DNA of 64,000 nt from Roseiarcus sp963741845 (lineage in GTDB: Bacteria > Pseudomonadota > Alphaproteobacteria > Rhizobiales > Beijerinckiaceae), in contig CAVUJV010000024.1 in assembly GCA_963741845.1 (NCBI GenBank), positions 496,001 to 560,000 on the forward strand, written 5' to 3'. The notes under the pieces are model-generated. The model searched no databases. It was not told where the DNA came from and saw nothing but the letters and a program-made list of their open reading frames with translations. Positions 1-10,820 of this stretch are shown piece by piece. Every line of letters begins with the position of its first letter. The stretch's first letter is position 1. The translations under genes and the position numbers were made by a program.

Positions 1-819
1 CTGTTCAACGGCCACTTGCGCTCCGCGATAGGCGGGCTGGAGCACAGTGGCCTTGATGCCGCCTTTCAGGATGGAGTCGCGAACGTCGTTGGAGCCATCG
101 AAACCGACGACGATCACGTCCGAGCGGCCGGCGGCCTTGAGCGCGGCTTCCGCGCCCATCGCCATCGTGTCGTTGCCCGAGATGACGCCCTTGATGTCGG
201 GATGCGCTTGCAGGATGGTCTCCATCTTCGAATAGGCCTCCGGCTGACTCCAGTTGGCGGATTGGCGCTCCACCATCTTCAGGTCCGGATAATCGTCGAT
301 GACGTCGTGATAGCCCTTCGAGCGGATGCCGGCGTTGGTGTCGGACTCCTTGCCGACCAGTTCCACGAATTTGCCTTTCTCGCCCATCAGCTTCACGAAC
401 TTCTGGCCGCCGAGCTGCGCGCCCTGATAGTTGTTCGAGACGATCTGGGCGAGCGCGACGCCCGAGGCGTTGATTTCGCGGTCGATGAGGAAGGAAGGCA
501 CGCCAGCCGCCTTGGCCTTCTTGACGGCCGCAACCGTGGCGTCGGCGCCGGCATTGTCGAGAACGATCGCCTTGGCGCCGCGCGCGATCGCGGTGTCGAT
601 CAGTTCGGACTGCTTGTTGGCGTCGTCGTCGTGCACCAGCGAGATCACATCGTAGCCGAGCGCCTTGGCCTTGGCTTCCGCGGCGTCCGCCTCCGCCTTG
701 AAGAAGGGATTGTCGTGCGACGGCGTGATGACGGCGATCAGGCCGGCCGCTTGCGCCGAGCCCGCCAGAAGAGCCGCGCTCGCGAAGAGCGCGCCGGCCA
801 GAGCGTGTTTGATGTTCAC
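1..819 (-). CDS. Sugar ABC transporter substrate-binding protein, ribose type (3' end cut by window)
   Basis: Periplasmic binding protein of the RbsB/Peripla_BP_4 family that delivers a pentose- or hexose-type sugar to an ABC importer; the substrate cannot be told from sequence. The GTG start at 819 follows a GGAGG box. A signal peptide ends near residue 25 (LLAGSAQA). The mature part opens with GLIAVITPSHDNPFF and has the family's FLIDREI and VISGNDTMAMGAEAALKAAG segments. 273 codons are visible and roughly the last 30-40 residues lie outside the window. The ATPase and permease genes are presumably beyond the left edge. It is divergent from the isomerase-like gene at 1267, which may act on the imported sugar (inference). 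Confidence 0.85.
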   Translation of the reverse strand, partial: MNIKHALAGALFASAALLAGSAQAAGLIAVITPSHDNPFFKAEADAAEAKAKALGYDVISLVHDDDANKQSELIDTAIARGAKAIVLDNAGADATVAAVKKAKAAGVPSFLIDREINASGVALAQIVSNNYQGAQLGGQKFVKLMGEKGKFVELVGKESDTNAGIRSKGYHDVIDDYPDLKMVERQSANWSQPEAYSKMETILQAHPDIKGVISGNDTMAMGAEAALKAAGRSDVIVVGFDGSNDVRDSILKGGIKATVLQPAYRGAQVAVEQ

Positions 820-1266
820 TGTTACCTCCCTTTTGCGTGTCTGGGCATCGGATATGGGCTTCCTCGGAGCAGGGCTCGTCGGGACGCGTTCCGTTGGATG
901 CCGGCAAGGAACGCCGAATGAGGATTTGGAGAATTCGCGGTGAGCCAGAAGCCTGACTCTTGTTGGCGGCCCGCGCCGACCGCCATCCCGGGGGACGCCT
1001 CCTCGACTTTCGACTGATGACGTTTATTATCGATATATGTGATTTATTTCCTGTGCGAGCTGTCAAGAGGAATCGCGAGAGGCAACGCAAGCCCATCAGA
1101 AGGGCGTCAATTCGCCGGATTTGACCCAACCGGCATCTTTACAGCGGTCGTGGAATGATTTAAGTGAGAGAAATCAGAGGCATTCGTAATAATTCGATGC
1201 CGGGGAAACGCGCGGGACCGGGCGCGGCGCGCCGGGTAGCCCGCTAGACGCGAGGGCAGGCCGGCT
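820..1266. other. Intergenic region between divergent sugar genes
   Basis: This gap separates two divergent genes and should hold both promoters. An AT-rich patch at about 1018-1055 contains TATCGATA, a small palindrome that could be part of a promoter or operator. No convincing gene or terminator was seen. Confidence 0.4.
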
Positions 1267-2739
1267 GTGAGCAAACGCAATCTTCGTCCAGTCAGGCTGG
1301 GTCTCGTCGTCGGCAGCCGGGCGTTTTTCAACGCCGCGCCTGCGTTGGAGACGCGGAAAGAACTGATCGCCCAACTCGGTCGCCTCAACATCGGCTACAG
1401 CATCCTGCCCGTCGACGCGACGGAGAATGGGGCCGTGCAGTCTCGCGCAGGACGCCCGCCTTTACGCGGCGCATTTCCGCGAACAGCGGGACTCGATCGA
1501 TGGTCTGGTGATTTGCCTGCCGAACTTCGGCGACGAGATCGCCATTTCGGAACTGGTGAACGAGGCGCGGCTCAACGTGCCGATTTTGCTCCAGGCGAGC
1601 AACGACGAAATCGACAAGGTCGACGTTCACAGCCGCCGGGACGCCTTCTGCGGCAAGTTCTCGGTCACCAACAATTTTTATCAGTATGGCGTTCCGTTCA
1701 CCGATACGACCAGTCACACAAGCGACGTGAGCGGAGAGGAATTCGGCCGCGACCTCGACCGATTTGCGCGAATATGCCGGGTGGTTCGCGGCCTCCGCCA
1801 TGCGCGGATCGGCTCGATCGGCGCGAGGACCGGCGCCTTTCAGACGATGCGATTCAGCGAGAAGCTCTTGCAGGCCTCGGGGATGACCGTCGTGACGGTC
1901 GACCTGTCGGAGATCATTTTCAGCGCGAACGCGCTCGCTGACGACGCCCCCGAGGTCAAGGCGAAGCTCGAAGAGATCGCGGCCTACGGACGCATCCCCG
2001 CCTACATCAAGCGCGAGAAGATCGTCCGTCAGGCCAAGTGGACCATCGCCGTCGATCGCTGGATCGAAGAGAACGAATGCGACGCAAGCGCCATCCAGTG
2101 TTGGCGGAGCCTCCAGGATAATTTCGGCTGCGCCACCTGCGTGACGATGAGCATGATGGGCGAGAAGCTCATGCCGAGCGCCTGCGAGGTCGACGTGATG
2201 GGCGCCATCTCGATGTATGCGCTCGCGCTCGCCGCCGAGGCGCCTTCGGCGATCCTCGACTGGAACAACAATTACGGCCGCGAGCCGGACAAGTGCGTCT
2301 GCACGCATTGCGGCAACTATCCCGAGAGCTTCATCGGAGAAAAGCCGGAGATCAGCGAACTCGACGTGCTTGGCACCGTGCTTGGCAAGGAGAACTGCTT
2401 CGGCGCCGTGAAGGGCAAGGTCAAGGCCGGTCCGATGACTTTCTTCCGCGCCTCCACGGACGATCGGCTTGGGACGATCAAGGCCTATGTCGGCGAGGGC
2501 GCGTTCACCGACGATCCCTTCGCGATGGACGGCGGAATCGCTGTCACAAGGTCGATCGCCTGCGGCCATTGCTCGGCTTCATCGCGCGCAACGGCTTCGA
2601 GCACCATGTCGCAATGGTGCGCGGTCATCACGCGGAGGCCGTGCAGGAGGCCGTCACGCGCTATCTGCAATGGCCCATCTACCGGCACGAAGCCGAACCC
2701 TCCCGCAATTCGTTCGAGTCTCCGGTTTTCCGGTTGTGA
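1267..2739 (+). pseudogene. L-fucose/L-arabinose isomerase-like protein, two frameshifts
   Basis: A sugar (keto)isomerase-like protein of the FucI/AraI-like superfamily (COG2407); the substrate is unknown. The GTG start at 1267 opens with LRPVRLGLVVGSRAFF. Near 1440 the reading moves forward one frame, continuing as LAQDARLYAAHFREQRDSIDG. Near 2550 it moves back, where CACAAGGTC would read in frame as V-T-K-V-D with one more A, giving LLGFIARNGFEHHVAMVRGH and a stop at 2739. The two changes cancel, leaving 490 residues, a normal family length. The cysteine-rich middle (DKCVCTHCGNYPESF) is intact. Either a decayed gene or two assembly indels; the many similar indels in this window favour the latter. 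Confidence 0.7.
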
Positions 2740-2946
2740 CGGCTTCCCCGTCGGGGACCGGGTAACGGAGGCGCGAGGCTGGATCTTGCGGCAGGCGGTC
2801 GCGCGCCTCCATAGCCGCTTTCGCGCCTGGGATCGTGCGTGCGTCCCTCCGCGGCGCCGACGGCTCGCTTCGGAAATGGCATCGGCTGGGCCTGAGAATG
2901 CGGCTATAAGTCCGACATCTGCTTAGCCGGGGGGCGCTCCAAGATC

Positions 2947-5900
2947 ATGCCGAATTCGTCCACGAAAGCTGCCGTGACCCCGCGTCGCGGCGATCTCGGT
3001 CTGACGTCCATCGCCAACGGCGCGGGCTTCTCGATCAGCCTGCTGCCCACCGGCGCCATATTCGCGATGGAGCACGCGGAGCGCGATCGGCGGATCATGG
3101 TCAATCAGACGCTCGCCTCGCCGGTCGCGAACGGCATGGCGCGCCTCTTCCTGCGCATCGGCGGCGCCGAGCCGTCCGTCTCGCCCATCATGGGAGCGGA
3201 AGCCGGACTCAAAATTGGCGTCGGCGAGGATCGGGCCATTTGGGAAGGGGAACGGCACGGCGTCGGCCACAAGGTCACGCTCTGGCTGCACCCGAAATCG
3301 AATGTCTGGCTTTGGCGGGTCGAGATCGCCAACCGGAGTGATCGCGTCCTGCCTTGTGACGCGGTCCTCATTCAGGACCTTGGCCTCGGCGACCAGGGCT
3401 TTCTGATGGGCAACGAAGCTTACGCCTGCCAGTATATGGATCATCACGTCGCGATCGATCCCCGCCTCGGCCCCGTGCTGATGAGCCGGCAGAACCTGTC
3501 GCAAGGCGGCGCGTTTCCCTGGGCGGCGCACGGCTGTCTTGAAGGCGCGGCAGGCTTCGCCACGGACTTTCGCCAGCTCATGGGGCCCGAGAGCCGGGAC
3601 GCCGACAGCTTGCGACTCCCGTTCGGCCGGGACCTCCCGTCACAGCGCCTGCAGTACGAAACGGCCTGCGCGGCGCTGCAATCCCCGGCGGTGACTCTGG
3701 CGCCCGGGGACGCGGCAAGCTGGACGTTTTTCGGCCTCTACGAGCCGGATCATCCCGCTGCGTCGTCGGACTCCGACCTCGTCGCGGTCGACGCGGCCGA
3801 GCGCGCCGCTCGCGACTTCGCCCCGCGTCCGCTCCCGCTGGCAAATCCGGCGCGAAGCGTCCTGCACGGCGCCCGCGCCGCTGTCGCCGACAATCTGGAA
3901 GCGAAGGCGGTCTCCGCACTCTATCGGCGGCGCAAGCACGCCGAGCATCGGGACGGCGAACTCCTGTCGTTCTTCACCCCCGGGCGGACGCACAGCCGTC
4001 ATGTCGTCATGGGCGGCAAGGAGCGCCGGGTCGCGCGCCGACACGGAGCGTTGCTGCGCAGCGGCGACGCGATGATGCCGGGCGACGATCTCCTTTGCGC
4101 GACATGCTGGATGCACGGCGTGTTCGGGGCCCAGCTCACCATTGGCAATACGTCGTTTCACAAGCTCTTTTCCGTCTCCCGCGATCCCTACAACATCACG
4201 CGCGCCAGCGGCCTGCGGATCCTTGTGGAGATGGAGAGCGAATGGCGGCTGCTGACCGTTCCTTCGGCTTTCGAGATGGGCCTGAGCGACTGTCGCTGGG
4301 TCTATCGGTTCGGCGAGCGGACGGTCGCCGTCGCGGCGGTCGTCTCTGGCGAAGAGCCCGCGATGCAATGGCGCGTGACGGTGGAAGGCAAGCCATGCCG
4401 CCTCCTCATCTTCGGCCAGCTCGTTCTCGGCGAACGCGAGTTCGATTCTGCGGGTCGCATGGAGATTGATGCGCGCCGCAAGCGATTCGCCTTCCGTCCT
4501 GATCCGAACGATCGATGGGGCCGGCAATATCCCGACGCCGTCTACTATCTCGTGACCAGCGCACCAAGGCGCGTCGAGGAGATCGGCGGCGACGCGTTGC
4601 TCTATCTCGATGGGGAAAGCCGGGGCGGGGGCTATGCCGCAATCCGGACGAAGCCGGTAACGGAGTTTGCCTTCGCTGTCGTCGGATCGATGACCGATCC
4701 CGCCAGGGCAAGGGCGCTCGCCGCAAAATACGCGAGGCCCGTTGAGGACGCGGCCATGCTCGCGCCGGCGAACCGCTTCTGGCGCAAGCTGACCCGTGGC
4801 GTGCGGATCACAAGCCGGAAGGAAGATGCGGACGCGGAGGCTCTCGACACGATCGTTCCCTGGTTCGCGCATGACGCGATGATCCACCTGACGGTCCCGC
4901 ACGGCCTCGAGCAATATACCGGGGCCGCGTGGGGCACGCGGGACGTATGCCAGGGGCCGTTGGAATTTCTCCTCACGCTCGAGCATGACGAGGCCGCAAA
5001 GGCGATTCTGCGCATCCTGTTCGCCCAGCAATACGAGAAGCGGGGCGACTGGCCGCAATGGTTCATGCTTGAGCCCTATTCGGACGTACAGGATCGCGAG
5101 GCGCATGGCGACGTCGTGGTCTGGCCGCTGAAGGCGCTTTGCGATTACATCGAGGCGACCGGGGACCTCGCCTTTCTCGACGAAGCGATTGCGTGGCGAC
5201 GCGACGACGACTTCAAGAGAACGGAGCGCGCCGACACGATCGCGGCGCATGTCGACAAGCTCTTTGCAACCGTCGAAGAGCGTTTCGTCTCCGGCACGCA
5301 TCTCATCCGCTACGGCAATGGCGACTGGAACGATTCGCTTCAGCCGGTCGATCCGACAAAGCGCGACTGGATGGTCAGCAGCTGGACCGTCGCGCTGCTC
5401 TACGAGCAGCTTCGCCGTTATGCGGAAATCCTTCGGCGCGCCGGGAGCCCGAAGCGGGCCAAAGCCTATGACGCGGCCGCCCTGGCGATGCGCAAGGACT
5501 TCAACCGTCTGCTGGTGCGCGACGGCGTCGTGGCTGGCTATGGCGTGTTCCGGCCGGAAGGCGGAGCGCCCGCCTTGTTGCTTCATCCGAGCGACACAGA
5601 GACGGGTCTTTGCTTCTCCCTGCTTCCGATGACGCAGGGAATCATCGGCGGAATTCTGACCAAGACCGAGCAACGCCGTTGCCTCGGTCTTATCCGCAAG
5701 CATCTCCTGTTCCCGGACGGCGCGCGTCTCATGGAGAAGCCGATCGCCTATCATGGCGGTCTGGAGAGAGATCTTTCGGCGAGCGGAATCGGCGGCGTTC
5801 TTCGGACGAGAGATCGGCCTCATGTATACGCATTCGCATCTGCGTTACGCGGAGGCGATGGGCGACCTCGGCGAAGCGGAGGCCCTGTGGGAGGGGCTCA

Positions 5901-6235
5901 TGCTGGCCAATCCCATCGCGGTCACGGATCGGCTCGGTCACGCCTCATTGAGACAGCGCAACGCCTACTTCAGCAGCAGCGACGCCGCCTTTCGGGACCG
6001 ATATCAGGCGAGCGCGGAATGGGCGCGCGTCAAGGCCGGGGAGATCGAGGTCGACGGCGGATGGCGCATCTATTCGAGCGGTCCGGGCCTCTATATGAAC
6101 ATGCTCATACGCCACGTGTTCGGCGTTCGCCGAGACTTTGGGAAGCGCCTTGCCGAGCCCTGCCTGGCGCCGTCCCATAAGGGCGCGAAGCTCGAATGGC
6201 CGCGCAAGCCTTCCGCCGGCTCGCGGCGGCGGTGA
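2947..6235 (+). CDS. GH94 glycoside phosphorylase, likely acting on beta-1,2-glucooligosaccharides (one frameshift)
   Basis: Inverting beta-glucoside phosphorylase of family GH94, converting a beta-glucan oligomer plus phosphate to alpha-glucose-1-phosphate. N-terminal beta-sandwich domains are followed by an (alpha/alpha)6 barrel with GNGDWND (residues about 790-796, holding the family's acid Asp) and, near the end, FFGREIGLMYTHSHLRYAEA. One frame change near 5765 (HGGLE to FRRAESAAFFGREIG) joins 2947-5765 to the frame ending at 6235, giving about 1,095 residues. That length matches stand-alone 1,2-beta-oligoglucan phosphorylases better than cellobiose phosphorylase (about 800) or NdvB (over 2,700); this subfamily assignment is inference. 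No signal peptide, so cytoplasmic. The 3' end overlaps the convergent GH15 gene. Confidence 0.8.
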
Positions 6236-7600
6236 TGAAGGCGGCGTAGCTCCAGGTCAGGCGCTTCGCGGAGGTTTGCGCGCCGGTCGTCCTGTCGAAC
6301 TGTTCGGAGAGTTCGCCGCTCTCAGGCGTGAAGGCGCGCACGGTGCGCATGAAGGCGTCGCCGCGCGCAAGGGCGGCCGCGGCCATCGCGGCGTTCGGCG
6401 GCGCCGTCGTCGAGGGGAAGGCGGCTTCGGAAGCGTGCGTTCTCGCTTGTCGACGCCACGTCGGCGCCTGAGAGAAGCTTCGTCGAGAGTTTGAAGTAGA
6501 ACTCCGCCGCGGCCAGCGTCGAGACATACCAGGCGCCGCCGCTATAGTAGACATCGCCGGGATAGCGGCCCATCGCGGGCCCGCGATCTTCCGCTTGGCC
6601 CTGATTGAGGGCGTATTCGGCGTCGAACAGGTCCTCCAGCGTCGCGAGGGTCGCTTGCGCTTTGGGGTCGAGGACGCTGTGCGTTCCCGTCTCGCGTCCG
6701 GCATGAAGGATCGCGAGCACGACAGCGATGTCGCGCGCCTTCCGCGGGTCGCCCTTTGCGACGCCGGTTCGCGAACGGTAGCAGCCGAGCTCAGCATCCC
6801 ACATCGCGTCGAGGCGGGGCGCAATGTCGGGAACCGCCGTGCGGCAGGCTCGCGCGATTGCGCCTTCTCCGAATTCTTCAAGCCATTTTGCGCCGCGTCC
6901 GAAGCGCTTCCGCCTGGACGAGCGCAGTGAAGTAATGAAAGCCGCTTTCCTCCTCCCAGATGTCGAAACTCGGCTCGTTTGCGCGCGCGAGCGTGGACGT
7001 CAGATAGGAAGCGATCAACTCACGAACGCCCGCGCGAAGCTCCTCGTCCAGATGGCGCTCGGCCTCCCACCGCATCAAGGCAAGCGCGAGAAGCGCGGCG
7101 CCGTCGGTCTGCGGACGGGACCAGCGGGTGAAATCGAGCGTCCCATCCGGATTGACGCGGACGTCCGCCAGAACGGCGTCGTCGCGCACCGCCGCGATTT
7201 CCGCGTCGGAGCGCAGGTATTGGAGGAAGGAGGGCTGGACCCGCGCGCGAAAATCGCCTTGCGCCAGAAACATCCGACCGTCGAGCCGGCTCACCGATTG
7301 GCTGAAGCGCACGAATTCGCGAAACCGCTCGACGGCCTCCGTTCCGAGCCATCCCTCCACAAAGGCCACGCGCAGCGCGTCGATGACGATGGCGGCGTCG
7401 CGGAACCAGTGAAAGAAATAGTCAGGGTCGGGATCGTAAGCCGCCGGGACTGGCGAGGCCAGCACGGAGCCCGGCCGCGGGACGACGCGCTGCCCGAAGC
7501 CGGGACGCTCCTTGACGATCCCGGTCGCGGAGATCGCGCGCATGATCTCCTGCGCGGAGAATCGCGCTTCCTCGTCGATCCAGACCTCCAGTCCGGTCAC
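6105..7600 (-). pseudogene. GH15 glucoamylase-like glycosidase, two frameshifts
   Basis: Family GH15 (alpha/alpha)6 glycosidase. The start is GTG at 7600, overlapping the GH144 stop by four bases, so the two are translationally coupled. Segment 1 (7600 to about 6902) has DPDYFFHWFRDAAIVIDAL and FTRWSRPQTDGAALLALAL. Segment 2 (about 6900 to 6395) starts as KWLEEFGEGAIARACR and contains DVYYSGGAWYVSTLAAAEFY. Segment 3 (to 6105) has LARGDAFMRTVR and SGELSEQFDR, then AKRLTWSYAAF. Each junction is explained by one extra base, restoring 497 residues. The last 40 or so codons run into the 3' end of the GH94 gene on the other strand, but the conserved parts of the two proteins only abut. GH15 members mostly cut alpha-glucosides; the role beside beta-glucan enzymes is unclear. 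Confidence 0.75.
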
Positions 7601-8904
7601 GCGACAGTCGCTTGAAAGTGGGGGCTCTTGAAGCCCAGCCTCTTCATGCCGGCCTGGATCTCCGGGATCCCCATGAACAGGTTCCAGATGAGCCCGCTGC
7701 GGTAGTTCTCGATCATGACGACGATCGGCCCCTGGCTGATCGAGAGATAACTGTCCGCGCGCCAGTCGAATTGCTCGCTGAAACCGTCGACAAAGCCGTA
7801 GCGTCCCCAGATCCAGTCGCCGAGGTCCTCATAGAAATGGCGCAGCGCCGCCATCGCCGCGTCAGGCGTATAGGGAAAGCTCGACAGGGCCGCGCTCGGC
7901 GTGATGACCCCAGCGTCGTGATCCGGAGCATGGCCGACGTAGCCGCGGACCGAATCGCCGGCGGTCAGGCCCCAGCAGTTGGGGCCATATCCCTTGTAGC
8001 CGTGGGGATTGCGGAGACAATAAGCGTAGTTGATCCGCGTATGGGCGACATTCTGCGCCCAGTAGTCGGCGTAATCGTCGCTCAGGCCGCGCGGATCGAG
8101 GGCGCAGAAGGAATAATGCGTGAAGAACAGCGGCCCTCCCCAATCGGGTCCGAGAGGCAGTTCGACGCCCTCGAAAGTTCGCCGGTTGACGAAGGCGCGT
8201 CCCTGCGCCCAGCCCTCATGGTAAACCTCCGGGGGAATGGAATAGCGCGGCGCCGAAGCCGCCAGAATGTAGGCGATCAGGCATTCGTTCCAGCCGCGAA
8301 CCGGATGATTGAGAGCGAAGCCGTTGGTGGGGCTCCAGTGCCACGTCAGGGCGATGCGACCGCCCTGGGTGAACCAGTCCCATTCGGCTTCCGACCATAG
8401 ATAGCCGATACGGTCCCGGAGGCGCTTCTCCTCCGGCGCATCGCCGCGAAAGTAGGCTCGCGCGCACAAGAGCCCCTGAAACAGGAAAGCGGTCTCGACA
8501 AGGTCGGCGCCGTCGTCCTTGCGGCTGAACGGCAGGGTCGCTCCCGTGTCTCCATGCATGAAGTGAGGGTAAAGACCATGATAGCACGTCGCCCTCTCCA
8601 GACGATCGAGCATCAGCGAGAGGCGATCGATGGCTTGCTCCCGCGTGACCCATCGGCGCTCGCAAGCCACGATCAAGGCCATGACGCCGAAACCGGAGCC
8701 GCCGATCGCCACGGCGTCGTCGGTTGGGTCGTTCAGCCGCCCGACGCGGTCTCGCGCCAGCCCGCTGCCCGGATGGGAGCCTTCCCAGAAATATTGAAAT
8801 GTCTGACGCTGCACGAGGTCGAGGAGCGCGTCGTCGGAGAGGCGCTCGCCGCGCTTCGAGGACTGGCGAGGGGCTTTGACTTTGGCAGAGGAAGGCATCG
8901 TCAT
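7597..8904 (-). CDS. Glycoamylase-domain (PF10091) protein, GH144-like endo-beta-1,2-glucanase candidate
   Basis: A 435-residue (alpha/alpha)6-barrel protein of the 'glycoamylase' domain family, which includes GH144 endo-beta-1,2-glucanases. Visible family segments are LLDLVQRQTFQYFWEGSHP at the N-terminus, GGSGFGVMALIVACERRW, FPHF-like YPHFMHGDTGA, ETAFLFQGLLCARAYF, the long GPNCWGLTAGDS stretch, and C-terminal ISQGPIVVMIENYRSGLIW. There is no clear signal peptide, so it is probably cytoplasmic, unlike many secreted GH144 enzymes. It starts 4 bases after the ABC gene stop and overlaps the GH15 start, giving a three-gene operon. Endo-beta-1,2-glucanase activity is inferred from the family and the neighbouring GH94 and GH3 genes. 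Confidence 0.75.
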   Translation of the reverse strand: MTMPSSAKVKAPRQSSKRGERLSDDALLDLVQRQTFQYFWEGSHPGSGLARDRVGRLNDPTDDAVAIGGSGFGVMALIVACERRWVTREQAIDRLSLMLDRLERATCYHGLYPHFMHGDTGATLPFSRKDDGADLVETAFLFQGLLCARAYFRGDAPEEKRLRDRIGYLWSEAEWDWFTQGGRIALTWHWSPTNGFALNHPVRGWNECLIAYILAASAPRYSIPPEVYHEGWAQGRAFVNRRTFEGVELPLGPDWGGPLFFTHYSFCALDPRGLSDDYADYWAQNVAHTRINYAYCLRNPHGYKGYGPNCWGLTAGDSVRGYVGHAPDHDAGVITPSAALSSFPYTPDAAMAALRHFYEDLGDWIWGRYGFVDGFSEQFDWRADSYLSISQGPIVVMIENYRSGLIWNLFMGIPEIQAGMKRLGFKSPHFQATVA

Positions 8905-8907
8905 CCA

Positions 8908-10728
8908 TCATTTGGCGGATAGGGTTTCAGGCGAAGGCTCGGGGGCGTCGGGAATGTGAGGGTCGCCGCTCCCCAGGGTCGGGCCGTGCGGATCGATGAT
9001 GAGACGCAAGGTCCGGGAGAAGAAGCCCGGGTCGATCCGCTCACGGCCGATGTTGATCACCCCGACGTCGCTCAGTTCGCCCGCCAGCATGGCCGCGACC
9101 TCGCGGCGCCATTCCGGCTCGAGACGATCCAGCGCGTCGTTGACGACGACCCATCGCGGCCTGTGCAGAATGACGCGCGCGAAAGTCAGACGTTGCTTCT
9201 GCTCGTCGGTCAGCCAATGGTCCCATCGCTCGGGTCCTTCCGACGGCGGGGTAAGATGCCCCAGCCCGACAGCGGCGATGGCCTTGTCGATCGCCTCGTC
9301 GTCGAACGTGTCGCGCGACTGCGGGTACGCGACGGCGTCGCGCAGCGTTCCGGGCGGGACATAGGCTCGCATCGGAATGAACATGATGAGCCGACGGGCC
9401 GGATGCGTGATCCTGCCGCTGCCCCATGGCCACAGCCCGCCAAGCGCCCGAAAGAACAAGGCTCTGCTCTCGCCGGTGTCGCCTGCGACCAGCACCCGCT
9501 CACCGGATTTGAGTTCCGTGCTCGGCTCGCCCAGCTTGATGCAGGCGTCCGGCGACGCGACGCGCACCTTGTCGAGGTGAATCGACTCGCCTTCCCCCTC
9601 CTTGAACTGGATGCGGCTCGTCGCGCTCCCCAGGTCGTCCATCGCGAGCATGGCTTTTCGAAAGCTCGCGACGCGCAACAGCGTCGCCCGCCAGTCGGCG
9701 ATGCTGGAAAAATTGTCGACGAACCAGCGAAGCGCCTGCTGCACCTGATTGAACGCGCCGACGATCATCATCAGCGCGCCGAAGCTCATCTTGCTGTGGA
9801 AGTACGCGGGCGCGGCCACCAGAATCGGCGCTGCGATCGTGAACCAGCCGTAGCCGGCCGTCACCCAGGTCAGCCGGGTCACCGCCCAGACGATGCGCCG
9901 CGAGATGTCGAGGACCGAATTGAAGGTTGCGCCGAGCCGGCGCCTTTCATCGGGCTCGCCTCCATAGAGCGTTATGCCGTCGATCGACTCGCTCACCCGC
10001 ACGATGGCGACGCGGAAATCCGCTTCGCGCGCATAATGCTCGGCGTTGAGATCGATCAGCGGCCGGCCGACCCACCAGCTGACGAGCGAGGCGGCGCCCG
10101 CATAGAGGAGCGCGCACCAGACCATGTAACCGGGCGCCTCGAAAGTCCGGTCGCCGAAGGTCAGGACCATGCTGTCGGACAGGATCCAGAGCACGCCGAT
10201 GAAGCTCAAAAGAAGAAGGCTCGACTGCAGGAGACCAATGCCGAGATCCGTCGTGAGGTCCGTCAGATGTCCGGCGTCCTGCTGGATGCGCTGGTCCGGA
10301 TTGGCGCCGATGTCGCCCGCGTTCGAGAGCCGGAACGCGCGGCTCGGCGCCATCCACTGCGTCATGAGATCGTTGACCAGGCCCTGACGCAGGATGACCT
10401 TCGTCATCTGGTTGAGCCACATCTGCACGACGTTCAGGACAAGCAGGACCCCCGCCAGCACGACGAACACGCCCAGCTGGTGAATGAATTCGGACATGTC
10501 CTTTCGCGAAAGCGCGTCGTAGAAAGGCTGGTTCCAGGCATTGAGGCGAACCTGGGCGTAGGCTGTCCCGCCGACAATCGCGACCAGGGCGCCTCCGAGC
10601 GCAAAGATCTTGTTGCGTTCCCGCGACGTCCAGAGAGCCGCGAGCATTCCCGTGACCTGCCCATAGACCCCGTCAATGATCTTCTCGGGGTCGAGCCCGC
10701 CTTTGAGTTCGTTGGTTTGCTCCGCCAT
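8908..10728 (-). CDS. SbmA/BacA-like ABC membrane protein with degenerate ATPase domain
   Basis: A 606-residue half-transporter with an ABC_membrane_2-type transmembrane domain (residues about 40-340) and a C-terminal nucleotide-binding domain, the architecture of YddA/BacA-related proteins. The ATPase motifs are eroded. The Walker A position reads AGDTGESRALF with no lysine, the signature region reads LTDEQKQRLTFAR instead of LSGGEQQR, and Walker B reads WVVVNDALDRLE, replacing the Asp-Glu pair. ATP hydrolysis is therefore doubtful; SbmA itself works with a proton gradient. It is first in the operon with the GH144 and GH15 genes, so it may move oligosaccharides or another cargo across the inner membrane (inference). 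The divergent GH3 gene starts 92 bases away. Confidence 0.75.
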   Translation of the reverse strand: MAEQTNELKGGLDPEKIIDGVYGQVTGMLAALWTSRERNKIFALGGALVAIVGGTAYAQVRLNAWNQPFYDALSRKDMSEFIHQLGVFVVLAGVLLVLNVVQMWLNQMTKVILRQGLVNDLMTQWMAPSRAFRLSNAGDIGANPDQRIQQDAGHLTDLTTDLGIGLLQSSLLLLSFIGVLWILSDSMVLTFGDRTFEAPGYMVWCALLYAGAASLVSWWVGRPLIDLNAEHYAREADFRVAIVRVSESIDGITLYGGEPDERRRLGATFNSVLDISRRIVWAVTRLTWVTAGYGWFTIAAPILVAAPAYFHSKMSFGALMMIVGAFNQVQQALRWFVDNFSSIADWRATLLRVASFRKAMLAMDDLGSATSRIQFKEGEGESIHLDKVRVASPDACIKLGEPSTELKSGERVLVAGDTGESRALFFRALGGLWPWGSGRITHPARRLIMFIPMRAYVPPGTLRDAVAYPQSRDTFDDEAIDKAIAAVGLGHLTPPSEGPERWDHWLTDEQKQRLTFARVILHRPRWVVVNDALDRLEPEWRREVAAMLAGELSDVGVINIGRERIDPGFFSRTLRLIIDPHGPTLGSGDPHIPDAPEPSPETLSAK

Positions 10729-10820
10729 CGAATGCGTTTCCGTCCCCCGCGCTGCCGCAGAGCCTATTTCTGATCTAAGACGAATGGCAATCCGGGCGTT
10801 TCCCGAACGAGGCTGAAAGC

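Noticed and set aside
5..1129. 374-codon frame over the sugar-binding protein
   Set aside because: Wrong frame. The real gene uses a GTG at 819 and shows a signal peptide and family motifs.
3640..5823. 727-codon open frame opposite the GH94 gene
   Set aside because: Shadow frame; the GH94 motifs on the plus strand are unambiguous.
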